Shown in pieces: positions 49,669-61,350 of a stretch of 64,000 bases of DNA. The notes under the pieces are model-generated. The model saw only the letters and a program-made list of their open reading frames with translations, was not told the DNA's origin and ran no database searches. Origin of the DNA: Anagrus nilaparvatae (Eukaryota; Arthropoda; Insecta; Hymenoptera; Mymaridae); contig JAKSXM010000246.1 in assembly GCA_022575985.1 (NCBI GenBank), positions 10,248,001 to 10,312,000 on the forward strand, in the 5' to 3' direction. Position numbers and translations under genes: made by a program. The stretch's first letter is position 1. Each line of letters opens with the position of its first letter.

Positions 49669-50412
49669 ATGATCTTTCGAAATCTGCTATTTTTTTATCT
49701 AGAGCTCGTAAAAAGCAGTGTCCCATCAAAATTTTTCAAAAATACTACCTTTTATTTTAGCGGTACCCATATTCCCATTTCTAAATCCGTGAAAAACCTT
49801 GGCCTATTCCTTGATTCAGACATGAGCTGGAACACCCAAATCAACCACATGATCAAATCCATAAACTATGTACTCTACAGATTGAGATATTTTAAAAACT
49901 TTATCTCCCCATTGCGCCGTAGGCGTTTAGTCACTTCACTAATTTTTCCCCTCTTCGACTATGGCGCCTTCCCATTGGGTAAGCTTCTAGGATACCAATA
50001 CGATCGGCTTCAAAAACTCCAAAATGCTGCAGTCAGATACGTATCCGATATTAAATTCCCAAATAGGACCTCTCCTGCTAGACTGAAATTAGGCTGGCTA
50101 AACGTGAGGCTACGCCAAAAATACTTATGTGCAGTCCTTATATACAATGTCCTGAACACCCAGCTACCCACATACCTGAAGGAAAAAATTAACATTTACA
50201 TTCCCACAAGAGACCTTCGTCCTCATTTACGACCCCATCTCTCAATCACAACATCCAAAAGCCCCCAATACAACAATTCCACCCTAGTCTATATGCTAAA
50301 CTTTTGGAACACCCTCCCTGAACATATCCGCCTTGCTACCTCCTTAGACACCTTCAAACAAAATATCTACCTTTATCTTTTACAACAAGATTCCTCCGCC
50401 ATCCCATCCTAA
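49669..50412 (+). pseudogene. Jockey-like non-LTR retrotransposon, C-terminal reverse transcriptase fragment
   Basis: 247 codons matching the part of a non-LTR polymerase after the palm: SVKNLGLFLDSDMSWNTQI, then RRLVTSLIFPLFDYG, LQKLQNAAVRY, RLGWLNVR-like (here KLGWLNVRLRQKYLCA) and FWNTLPEHIR near the end. This order is typical of the short C-terminal tail of jockey/CR1-type ORF2 proteins. Endonuclease and the YADD catalytic motif are absent, and an in-frame stop lies just before the first ATG. It is a 5'-truncated dead copy; the ATG is not the native start. Confidence 0.85.
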
Positions 50413-50850
50413 AAATTCTTTAACTGCACCACATAATAACTCCTCAAACTCCCCCTCCCCTTGTCCCTTTCCTGATTACTTCCCTTTTTTCATCCCCTGT
50501 CCCCTTTTTTAACTTTTCTAATTCCCAAACCTCCTTACTTCCCAACACCTGTAAGCCAAAACAAAACCAAAACGCACCAAATTTTTCCTAGTAAATAAAC
50601 TCCCAAAGAGCTCTTAAATTTAAATTTATCTAGTTAATATTATTATCAAATATCTTTAGATTATAAAATTATTTTCTTATTTCTATTTTGAATTTGTTAA
50701 ATATTATATAAAATCCTATTTTATAAATTTTTATATATAAAACTTTTGTAAATAACGTGCCTGCGCAATAAAATGTAAATACTTATTTTGTAATTCAATA
50801 TTTTTGTACAATTCTGTATAAATAAAGCTTTAAATCAATCAATCAATCAA
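49669..50850 (+). mobile_element. 5'-truncated non-LTR retrotransposon copy with AATC tail
   Basis: The coding fragment is followed by a 3' UTR rich in CCCCT, a polyadenylation-like AATAAA at 50820, and a tail of AATC repeats (50833-50850). Short tandem-repeat tails rather than poly-A are known for several CR1- and jockey-related families. Inserted between the two peptide genes. Confidence 0.75.
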
Positions 50851-50974
50851 AAGGTTTAAGGAAAATTTTAAGCCTGGTTACAAGATTTTTTACTATAATA
50901 GGCATTTGAGAAATCGACTTTTGAAAAAAAAAACAGCCTATCCTAGCAGAAAAAACCCTTTAGGGCAGTTTGTT

Positions 50975-51415
50975 TTTATAAAACAGCCGACAATATAGAT
51001 TGAAATTTTTGTTGTATCTTCATACTGTAAACAGCCAATATTAATTTTACTATGCAGTAAAATTTTTTTAATTTTTGCTTTTTTTAATTATGGATTATAT
51101 TGCGACGAATACTGAACAAATTAATTGTATTTAAACAATTTTAGTCTCTTTCATTTTGTTTTTTTCACTCTTCTCTTTTTTTTTTTTTATTCTTAAACTA
51201 CCAATATCTATCTTATTTCAAAGTAAAATTTGTATAGTTTTTTCATGCATCAAATAGCCGACAATATAGATTGAAATTTTTGCAATTTTTTCATATTTTT
51301 GAAAATAAATATGCATGAAAAAATATACAAAATATAGATGAAAAATTAAAAAAAATTTAACCTAATACAACATGAAAAAATTGCAAAAATATCAATCTAT
51401 ATGATCGGGTGTTTT
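50975..51415. repeat. Nested copies of a GCCGACAATATAGATTGA repeat, one forming a hairpin
   Basis: AGCCGACAATATAGATTGAA occurs directly at 50985 and 51257. An inverted copy ends near 51410, so 51253-51415 folds into a hairpin with arms containing ATTTTTGCAATTTTTTCAT. Confidence 0.65.
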
Positions 51416-51700
51416 ATATATAAAAAAACTCAAAAAAGTGGCACAAAAACATAGGAAATGGCCGTACAGTGAAAATGGCTGAATTTTTGATATGGTTTTA
51501 TTCAAGTCATCCTGATTCAATGTTCTTATGGGCACCAAGCTCCAAAGTTCCGTGGCTCCAAAATAGCTAAAGTTCTATGACTAAGTTCACCTTTTTAAAC
51601 TAACTTTTTAATTATTTTATTAATATATTTTATATTATTGAAGTCATTGACTTCTAATCTGCTGTCAAATTCATAAAGGATAATTCATATATAGGATAGG

Positions 51701-52874
51701 ATAATAAATAATTCAAGTAATAATTCAGATTTTGAATAAAAATGGCAAAAATTTTAATTTTATTTAAAATTTTTACAGGTTTTTAAATACATAATAATTT
51801 TTAATTGCTTTTTCATTGACAAATAAATATAGTTGAAGGGAATTTTTTAATTCCAATCATGATAGTGTGGTGGGTATGATTTACAGGTACCATCTTTTAG
51901 TCCCCATAAATTTCCATTACATTCATAATCGAAGCCTTTTAGGCGACACATTGTTTTGCAGTCACTGTCATGCCGGCACTAAAAAAAATTAATATTATAA
52001 TTAGAAAAATCTTTGCATTTTTTTCTTTTTTTCTTTCTTTTTTTCATTATTTATCAGGCATTCGGGCATCCATGTACCGAATAATGGGAGAACTTAAAAA
52101 AATTTATTTGAAATAAACAAAATTATTACGTTCTAGTGATATTTACAAGATAAATTAGGTAATTTTTTATAATTGCTATTCGTTAAAAATAGATTTTTAC
52201 CTTTCTTATATGATTTTTTAACAAAACCGAAAATGAAAGTTCTCATTGTCATTATTGATATTAATGTAAATTCAAACGATTTATTACTGTTTTCAAAAGC
52301 TGAGCATTAAAATTTTTTATTTTAAAAATAAATTAAATCCAAAAAAAAAACCTTATTTTTGTATAAAATTTCTAAAATTTACACTATGAAGTGATTCAGC
52401 CTACGAATTTCTGTTTTACAAACTAATAAATGTATATAAATTTTAGTTTTTGAAATATCATACCTTTTTATTCATATCACAAGATTGAACGTACAAAACA
52501 TTAAAAATAATTAAAATTACAAATATAACCAATAATCTAAACATTTTTTTTTTCTTCTTTTTGAAAAAATAAGTAAATTGAAACTTAACAGAAATTTAAC
52601 TTATACTGAAATTAAATTCAATGATCACCTATTTAAATCAATTTTTTTATTTAATTATACTTACGTCTGTTTATATTGCTATTATTTACTTAATTATTAG
52701 ATTAATATTTAATTTTATATATTTTAAATAATTTCTACGTCTAAACTTTTTTGATACTACGCGCTTCCTATGAATGTCATTAGATTAAACAAATTTATTT
52801 TTTGAATTTCATATTTAATTTATAATATTTAATCATGAACCAAAATGAGTTTACTATTTTTCTTAGGTTCTCAT
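51701..52874. repeat. Segmental duplication, copy 2 (peptide gene 2)
   Basis: Second copy of 47108-48304, same orientation, offset about 4.6 kb. The main indel lies in the intron near 52020, where about 20 bp differ. Flanks on either side are unrelated. Confidence 0.85.
51847..52544 (-). CDS. Small secreted six-cysteine peptide, copy 2 (two exons)
   Basis: Paralogue of the gene at 47260-47974. Exon 1 52464-52544, exon 2 51847-51978 including stop TAA, GT-AG intron of 485 bp between codons. 70 residues. The first 23 codons, covering the signal peptide and first cysteine, are identical to copy 1. Two codons are missing before the splice site. Exon 2 differs at 10 codons by replacement and only 2 synonymously. 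The stop TAG became TGG, so the tail is two residues longer. Cysteines at 22, 28, 34, 38, 47 and 59, spacing C-x5-C-x5-C-x3-C-x8-C-x11-C; all six are kept. Charge changes include two Asp-to-Lys. The initiator TCAGT is kept (about 52610), but the TATA box reads TTTAAATA. Function unknown. Confidence 0.7.
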
Positions 52875-53789
52875 AACTGTAAGTCGAAAAACTGTCTTAT
52901 CTGGGGATCAAACTCAAATTGTTTACTCTTCGTAATTAACATGACGATTCATTAATTTTTACAAATTGAATTTAATGCCCTGAATATCAAAATTTAACCT
53001 ACGTAAATCTGTTAAAATTCGACTTGAATGATAAAAATTAATCGTTTTCAGTAGAAGAACGTAAAGTTGTTTACATATAATATATGATTTATTTGAAATC
53101 AAAATTGAATAAAAAAGATTATATCAAAAAAAAAATAATGCCATTGTACTCTATTGTTCTATTAATTCATTTTTTAGCTAATTAAAATTAAATTGATTTA
53201 TCATCTTATAAAAGAAACTGCAAAATAACTTTTTTCAAGTAATAGGTCATCTGTACAAAATATTTTTACAAAAATTTTAAATTTTAACAATTTTAGTTAA
53301 ATCTAACTAATTTAATAAATTCATTATCAAACCTAAAATATACACCTATTTGCACAAAATTATGTATGCATGCGCGAACACAATAATATAAGTGTAAATA
53401 TGTTATAAATTTTGCCAAGTGAGCATATTCGAAATTTTCAGTTGTTTGTTATTTATATAGCTTTGGTTAGTTACAGAAAATTTTGCATAGATTTATAATA
53501 GTTTAGTAAATATTTTTATTATAAAAATATGGCTACTATTGCTCACACTGTATGTTTTAATTGTTGATTTTTAAGCTTTCAAAAATAATGTTACAGTCAA
53601 AATAAATAATTCTTTTTTCAAATAATCGAATTTCATATTCAATAATAATAAATCAGTAAATAAAACATAAAATAACCTTCAAAATAAAACTTCAATAGTT
53701 TTAATAATTTTAAATAAATTTGATATAGAAATTTAAGTTTAAATATTTTTAATATTTTAATATAGACAGCTTATAGCAGATAAAACTGA

Positions 53790-53827
53790 TATTTATAGTA
53801 TTCAGAAGCCAATTCTCTTTCGAGAAA
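53790..53827 (-). promoter_or_regulatory. Promoter-like module P16 (GAAA class)
   Basis: TCTCGAAAGAGAATTG from 53825, AATACTATAAATATC with TATA from 53797. Isolated from the other GAAA-class copies by about 12 kb, on the far side of the peptide genes. Confidence 0.7.
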
Positions 53828-54199
53828 ATAACTCATGAATAGATATTCTCGTAGATATTGTCGTAAATTACGTACAAATTTTTAGTTTTAAAATTTCCTT
53901 TTAATTAAATTAACAGATTTTTTAGTTACTGTTATCGTAGAGAAACCATTTTGATAGGTGAAATTTTTATTTTCGATTTTAGATTTTAGCGAGGATTTTA
54001 GTTTGTGTGTATGTGTATGGGTGCAACCGGCTATATTTCATATGGTATTAATTTTTAAATGGTATGGCAATTTGGGTCATTCCTTATTTATGGACAAGGG
54101 TCGTAGTTTTTCTTATGACATTGTACTTTGCTATGCAAAATAGACCATCAAGAACATTTTGATATTGCTCATGAGGCACCACAGTGCCAATTACTTGGC

Positions 54200-57100
54200 A
54201 GCGTATTTTATTACTTGCACACAAACTCGCACACTAATAAAATTTTTAACGATAAATAAATAAAAAATTCTACCACGCAATATTTTAATTAACTAAATTT
54301 TACTATAAATGAGTATATTCCAAATAAAAAAAATAAAAAAATTAATAAACATATGAAAAAAAAAATGGAATTTTTTCTTTATTTTTTACCCAGTAAACAC
54401 AATAAAAATAATTTAATTTGCTCATTATAGTAGAGGACGACATTCTTTTGTCAATTTTATTAATGCTAGATACTAAAATTTTCTCATTGTTTTTTCTACT
54501 AATGTTTCTTCTCTTTCGTATTAAATATTCTTCATATTTATTTTTAACTCCCAAAGGTTTTAATATGTTAAATATGAGAATATATATAGAAATAAGCTGC
54601 TTATATATGCTATTTACTGAATTTTTTTTAAATAAAATAATTGCTAATTAGTGTATTAAAATTGTAATTTATTATGTTTTAATTGTTATTATTATTATAT
54701 GAACAATGAAGTAAATTAAATTACGATTATTTTTTAATTACTCTTGTTTTAGCATGTGCTTTAGAAAAAAAGTTTTTTTATAAAGTCGCTTTGGATTATT
54801 GATTAAAGAATGGGAAAAGGAACCATATTTGCATAAAATTATTTACTAGGGGTGTGTGGTTTTGAGATGGTTTTTAAAACCAAATTTGGTGATTAAAAAT
54901 AACTTAACAACGTTTTCTTCTGTGTGCACTTAAAATGATTTACAATTTTGTAACTATTTGGTTGCAAATAATAAATTGCGGTTACCCGTATATCGGGTCA
55001 GGTACCCAAAATATCGGGATTTATATTTCGAGTTAGGTCAGATTTCGTATAGCCAAGATGCGCTAAATGAACTGCAGATCCTATATTCAGGTTTTAAGAG
55101 AGGGAGCAAAATAAGGGCTTGGTAACCATGGACCTATACCTCGTTAAAACTGCTATTTGCAATACTGCAATGATAAAAAATGAATTATTGAAATTATTAA
55201 AACTCATAAAAGAATTCAATTCATCTTTTTCTTTTATATCCATTAAAAAATTGAAAGCATAAAAATAATCAATAAAAATTTTTTCATAAAAAATTCATTC
55301 ACTTACATAAATAAAAATCAAGTGATTCTTAAATTTCTATACCCTAAAAGAAAATGTATAGTTGATACACTTATTACTATCTTATACTTGATATATATTT
55401 TATTTTATTTTAAGTACTTAAAGTACAAAAAATATAAAAAAGAAATTTACACTTGAGAAAACTTTTTGACCTATAACTTCTATACATCAAAATGTAATTC
55501 TAAGAAAACTCTAAATATTTAATTTATTCGTTTTTTTTTTTTATTCTTCTTTTACTTCTTTTTTTATTTTAAGACGAGTCATTATTTTATGCGTTTCTTT
55601 CTTTTTTCTGTACTTGTAGTAGTTTTAATTGCAAGAAAAGAAATGTATATAAGAATAGATAATTATAAAAGCTAGTAGATCCTTTTTTTATATCGATTGT
55701 TATGTTTAATGTTACTTTATTAAAGTTGAGAATAAAAAAACTTTTAGACAAATTGAAAAAAATATTGGTTTGGTAAGGGTAGGTCATTGTTTTTAAGGCT
55801 TTAAGATCCGAATCGGTTAACTAAGAAGTGGGACTTTTTTTCAGATAACAGATCAAGTTTCTGGTAAAGCCCAAAATTTTTAGAAAAAGAACTGTGTCAG
55901 TTAAAAAGTGAATAGAAAATTTCTAAACGACTAGAAATCTGAAAAATCCCAAAAATCCTGAATTTTCGGGACTGGTGTCCGATATTTCAAGCACCACCTA
56001 ATTAGAACAATTAAATAATTTTCTCAGTATATTCGAAACAAGAATCCTAATATTTATGCAAAAAAAAAATGAAAAAAATTGTATTTTATAAAAAAAAAGG
56101 CAATTATTAATAGTAGGTATCAAAGTCATTGAATAATAAAACTTGTTGCTTTATAGCATAAACTAATAAAATATGAAACAATTCAATGCTCCAAAAATAC
56201 TGAACTTTCCTTATATAAAAATTAAATTTATAGAAAAATAATAAATTAAAAATATATTTTTTTATTAAAATGATTAAAAAAACTAAAATTTTAAAACTAA
56301 TTTTATTAAAAATAATTCTGAAAAAAAAGTATCTTTTTATTAAATGGTAACTGAAAAAATGGTCGTTTACTTAAAAAAAAAACACATTTTATATAAATAA
56401 AATAAATATAATTATTTCTTTATTTCTTCTTTCAGGTAAGATATTAATTACGTATAAATCAAGTTTACTTAATAATATTATCAATCAATCTTATTTAATG
56501 TAAGTAAAATATTGACTTTAACATATAATACACTTAAAAACTTATTAAACTTATTAAACTTTTTAATATTATTATTATTATTATTATTATGAGTATGAAA
56601 ATTAATAAAAGACAAACTTAATTTATTTCAAAGATTTAATTTATTTTATACCAAAGCTTTTTAGAAAATTTTTTAACAAAACCAATCCAGTAGAATTCAA
56701 TACTTTTTTTCAGGAAAAAATACTAAATTAAAATTTAAGACAGTAATAGAGTAAAAGATTTATTGGATTCCTGAGAATTTTATCTATAAAGCTGTAAATG
56801 ACTATTTTGAAATTAAAACTGACATTTATGTCTTGATTCCGAGAAATTCGTAAAGTAAGTTTCTTGTTAAGTGCCAATTTTTTTTTGTTGCTAGAATTTG
56901 CTTAAGTATACAGAAAAATTCATTAGTCTCTAAAGCCAATCGAAAGAGATTAATAACATGTTTACTAAGAGTACAGAATTAAAATGAGATGGTGAATAAT
57001 ATTGTTTATAATTATTTAGAAGATAATTTTACAGTATATTAGAAAATATTTGTTAAATTGCATCGAAAAATAATTTTTAACGATTCTCAATTACCATAAA

Positions 57101-57380
57101 TATCCAAATATTTAAGAACTAATATCATTATTATTCATACTAATTTAAAATAATATTCTGAAGTAAATTCTAGAACAAGGTGATTTTATAATATTTTCAA
57201 GACCTAAAATATCAAGTTCATCAAGAATATAATCAGCAATCTATAAAACAACATTATTTTGTACGTTTTTTAGTTATTTTATTAGCAAATATCAAAAATT
57301 TTCACTGTTACATTGCAATTTGTAACAGAAAAATGTTCTAGATTTACTGATTTACTTAAAACACCCAACATTTTAATAAC
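54200..57380. other. AT-rich noncoding DNA
   Basis: No gene recognised. The overlapping frames at 54342-54651 and the one at 55587-55787 have no motif, promoter or conservation that I can point to. The CGGGT-type remnant at 54975-55050 is the only repeat-like block. Confidence 0.5.
54975..55050. repeat. CGGGT-type dispersed repeat remnant
   Basis: TACCCGTATATCGGGTCAGG and GTACCCAAAATATCGGG, with AGGTCAGATTTCG following, as in 41735-41880. Confidence 0.4.
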
Positions 57381-57545
57381 CTCCCATCTCCAATTAAAAA
57401 TAATAATAAAACATAAAAAAGGTTTCAAAAAAGTTCCAAAATATTTTCTTCCTTCGAAAAGACTGTTTTCGCCCCCCAGTGCTATCAAAAACTACGCGTC
57501 TTCTCCCCACTGTGAAAGAAAAATTGCATTTTATCCATAGGAGCA
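57380..57545 (-). repeat. Second copy of the ATTGC-TTTTATCCA repeat
   Basis: Shares GAAAGAAAAATTGC(A/G)TTTTATCCA, CTCCCC and a CGAAAA(C/G)-rich stretch with 48660-48758, but has an unrelated left part. The two opposing frames of about 70 codons at 57282-57540 overlap it and are not called genes. Confidence 0.5.
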
Positions 57546-58119
57546 AAAAAAGAATACCCCAAATTGCAATTTACCATTAACGTGCGATCAAGCACATTAT
57601 GTTTTTTTGCTCCTTTAGCTAAAAGTATATTATTTAAATCCTGCCATGCCATACCACGGTGATCATATTTAAATAATTTTTAATTTTCTTTACATTTCAA
57701 GCCATTAGCAATCATTTGGAATTAAAGCTTGCAACGAAACCGAAAACCAGTTGTTTTAATTTATTACCCTTAAAGATCTACAAATTCTAATAATTATTAA
57801 AAAAAACTAAAACTTCCAGCTGCTACAGCCAGGTTTCCAGCAGCGGTAACCGGAAGAAGGACTATAATTATCGAGTCTTTTTATAAACTAGTTTCTCAAC
57901 ATTTTTCCATTTCTTATTATTTTTATTTTTCTTACTCTACTGGATTTTTTCGAAAACAGAGGGTAAATTTGACCCACCAAAAAAATTAAAACCAGTGAAA
58001 TAAACAGAGTATGAGGTCTAAATGACCAAAAATTAGGTAAAACTACTCTAAAAAAAATATCCCATAGCCAATTTAAAAACCTATCCATACAAACCCCAAA
58101 AAAATATCTCAACCCATAA

Positions 58120-59850
58120 ATTCAAAAAAAAAAAATATTCCATTAAATTAACATAAAATATTTTTATGTATAAAAATACAATATAATATTATTTAAATAC
58201 AAAAATAATTGAATACATAAAATATTTTCCTTGATTCAAACCTAAAGATATAAGATTTATCATATTATAAATTTCACTTCCTTGTTCAACTCCTCAAGTA
58301 GTTAGGTACTATCTAGTAGTATTGTATAACACCTGTATATATTTTTACTCGATATAAAAAAATATGATCAATTTTATTATATTTTTATTTCAGTTTTTTT
58401 TCTAAATTATTTCTGAACACATAACCATTTTTACTATAGTACTATTGTTATTGTGATTACTTAACAATAAAGCATTGTTATTTTAGAAAAAAAAAAGTAA
58501 TTTAATATGATTATGTATATATATATATATATATATCTGGAATTATAAAATTTTTTTTTTAAGATTTATATTATTTTATTAAAAATTTATATCATTTTTC
58601 TTTTATTAAATTTTAGTATTATGTAATATCAGAGAATCTCTGGTTATATTAGTAGTGAAAGAAAGGGAGTCATTGGGGTATATTGGATAAAATATATATT
58701 GTTTGACTGGGTTTTTGGATAAAACAGGTTTTTATTAAATTTTATTGGAAAATGTAACTGAAATTGTAAAGAAGAAAAATTGGGTTTATAGAAGTTTAAA
58801 TAATTGGAAAAATTCAAAAATTTATTATATTAATTAAACAGTGCAATTTTGTGTTTGAAGAAATTTTAGACATTTTTTCTGGATCATTTCGGGCTAATAA
58901 AAAAATTAAATTAGGAAAAGGTTACAGGGAATTTTACCATCAAACGGAGTAATATTAATTTCTGAAATTACTTTCACTCTGATAAATTTAAAATTTCTCT
59001 CAAATTATAATAAAAGTTAATTTTAATAATAGATAAAGAATGCAAGATTTTTAAAATTTCACACGAATAAATTTCTAAAATTAATTTCATCAAACTCTCC
59101 TCCTGATAAACCTAATAAAAACTAATTCATAACATACTTCATACACATTAAACAGAGTCTTTTGTTACCTTATTTTACAAGCTGAAAGTCAATATTTTAG
59201 TTATTTTATAAATTCTGGTTATAATAGCACATAAAATAATTTATGAGTATATTATTAGTTGCTGAAAATACATCCATAAACATAAAATTGCCTGATACAC
59301 GTACAATAAAACGTAGAAATTTGTTTGTACACAATGAGAAACTTTATTAATTTTAAATAAAATAATTTTATATTACTAAAATTTAAACAAAACAACAACA
59401 AATTTTATTTTTAATTTAAATTACATAAAAATTCTATATATGTGTATGTATATGTGTGTTTAACATGAATATTTTACATAATAAATAGAGTAATTATGTA
59501 TTTTAACAAAAGTAGAAAACGATGTATTAGGTATACTCACACATGTATATTTTTACGTATAATAAAACTTGAAAACATCCGGTATGTATGTATATAAAAT
59601 CCAAATATTTAAGCTCTATAATATAATGAAAAGCTGGCGCATAAAGGCACACACACATGTATAAATTTTATATTTATATGCATAAATAATAATTCTTTTT
59701 TTTGATAAATTTTATGTTAGGATTTGAATTATTCAATATCAAAAATTTTTATTGTTTGTATTTTATGAAAATTTGAAATATATAAGTTAATAACATACTT
59801 TAAAAATTGTAATAATTTTTTCTACATGATCAGATACCATCTTAACCAGG
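58120..59850. other. AT-rich noncoding DNA
   Basis: Contains a TA microsatellite near 58514-58537. No gene recognised. Confidence 0.5.
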
Positions 59851-59857
59851 ATCTTAA

Positions 59858-59990
59858 AGGTCTCGACAGATGTGTGTACCGTACTGTACCGAGAGGTTGG
59901 AAAGCCAATCAAATTTGGCGTACCGAGATTTGATTGGTTTCCGATCTCTCGGTACGATGCGGTGCGCGAGCATCTGTCCAGGTCCAGGCC
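59858..59990. mobile_element. GC-richer MITE flanked by TTAA
   Basis: Ends AGGTCTCGACAGATG and, mirrored, GGACCTGGACAGATG, then GTACCGAGAG and CCAATCAAAT on both arms. TTAA at 59854-59857 and again at 59991-59994 fits a TTAA target duplication as in piggyBac-type elements. 133 bp, too short to code. Confidence 0.55.
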
Positions 59991-60012
59991 TTAACGGTTC
60001 ATCAACAGTTTC

Positions 60013-60585
60013 TATAAGCTGATTTCAGATTACGTCACGAGTGCAGATAGTATACTTAAAAATAACGCTGGTAGAAACTGAGCGCTCACTTTGTGTACAT
60101 TTTATATGGAGAACCAGTAAAATTTTTTTTATTTTTATAAATAAATAATAAAATTGTTCTTTTTTCAAATTTTGATAAATATATTATAAAAATATAACAT
60201 TCAAAGTAAAAAATAATACATAGTTAGTAACATTTTTGTTGAAATATAATTCATATTTTAGGAACTAAAATCAAAAATCGTGTTTTTGAGACTCCGATTT
60301 TTCACAAAAAGACACGATTTTTTTTTTTAGTTCATAAAATGTAAATTATATTTCAACAAAAATGTTACTAACTATGTATATTATTTTTTACTTTGAATGT
60401 TATATTTTTATAATATATTTATCAAAATTTGAAAAAAGAACAATTTTATTATTTATTTATAAAAATAAAAAAAATTTTACTGGTTCTCCATATAAAATGT
60501 ACACAAAGTGAGCGCTCAGTTTCTACCGGCGTTATTTTTTGTATAGTATCTGCTCCTCGTGACGTAATTGTGAAATAGGCTTATA
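60013..60585. mobile_element. Foldback element, 573 bp
   Basis: Arms of about 270 bp, highly similar when inverted: TATAAGC, ATTACGTCACGAG, GAGCGCTCA, TGTACATTTTATATGGAGAA, then a long AT-rich stretch to a short centre near 60285-60310. Mismatches are few, so it is fairly young. No coding sequence. Confidence 0.8.
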
Positions 60586-60755
60586 CAATGACGATAATTT
60601 ATCAGCAAATGTTTTTTACATTTTTCAATTTATTCCATACAATTGAGGAAGAGGAAAAATTTTTTAATGATAATTTTACTAGCTTTTTCTAAACACCATT
60701 TTTTTATTTTATTAACTTTAATTATAGATTTCAAATAATCTGAAAAATTCTCCTT

Positions 60756-60793
60756 TATTTATAGTATTGAAATGTCATTTCACTTGCGAGAAA
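60756..60793 (-). promoter_or_regulatory. Promoter-like module P17 (GCAA class box, AATAC spacer)
   Basis: TCTCGCAAGTGAAATG from 60791, AATACTATAAATAAA with TATA from 60763. Combines the GCAA-class box with the AATAC spacer typical of GAAA-class copies, an intermediate between the two classes. Reads toward the foldback element at 60013-60585. Confidence 0.7.
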
Positions 60794-60864
60794 AATTTTT
60801 ATTTGAAAAAATAACTCATATCTTTGTATATCTTTTTTTCGATTAGTTATGTATGTAAATTCTT

Positions 60865-61318
60865 TTGAAAAATGAAATCGAAATGTATGAAATCTTAACT
60901 TTTGCCAAAAATTTTTATATTAAGTTTTTTCTCGAGTTTTTTATTAAGAACCCAAATATAATTCACTATACATTCATTCCAATACCCAAAGAAAAAATCA
61001 TAATATTAAAAAAAATCCTAAATTATTTCATAATTGAATTCCAAACGAAAAATCTAAATTCTGTCTTACCATCTTCCACAAAAAAAAACTAAAACTAACT
61101 CAAGATTAGATTCAAGACCCTAAAAATCGATACATTTTACAGATAAATCCAAATAACCAAATTTCTAAAGAATAACTCATATAGATAAAGTGCAAAATAT
61201 GCACAAAGGACCACCCATTAGATATCAGATACACTTTAAAGCTTATAAGTCGAAGGCACATGGGACCGCCTTAAGATATTCCCAAGGATCATAATATATA
61301 TCCTTTTTTTCATTTTAA

Positions 61319-61350
<32 letters not shown>

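Larger units (their letters stand above)
17348..60793. repeat. Array of at least 17 box-plus-TATA modules (snRNA-type promoter-like)
   Basis: Seventeen copies of one module lie here, called P1 to P17, and I found none outside. Consensus of the box is TCTCG(C/A)AA(G/A)NGAA(A/T)TG, a near-palindrome with a GNRA-like centre, usually preceded by a T run. Then comes AATAC or AAG(G/T) and a TATA box. Measured from the first T of TCTC to the first T of the TATA, the spacing is 28 bp in all 17 copies. Strand runs in blocks: P1-P2 plus, P3-P9 minus, P10-P13 plus, P14-P17 minus. Downstream sequences are mostly unrelated. The TTCTC start of the box resembles the TTCYCAA core of the Drosophila U6 proximal element as I recall it. 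Inference: SNAPc-type promoters. Confidence 0.75.

Noticed and set aside
50010..50195. Minus-strand frame inside the retrotransposon fragment
   Set aside because: Shadow of the plus-strand reverse transcriptase frame.
57282..57540. Two opposed frames of about 70 codons
   Set aside because: Overlap repeat DNA and show no protein motif.
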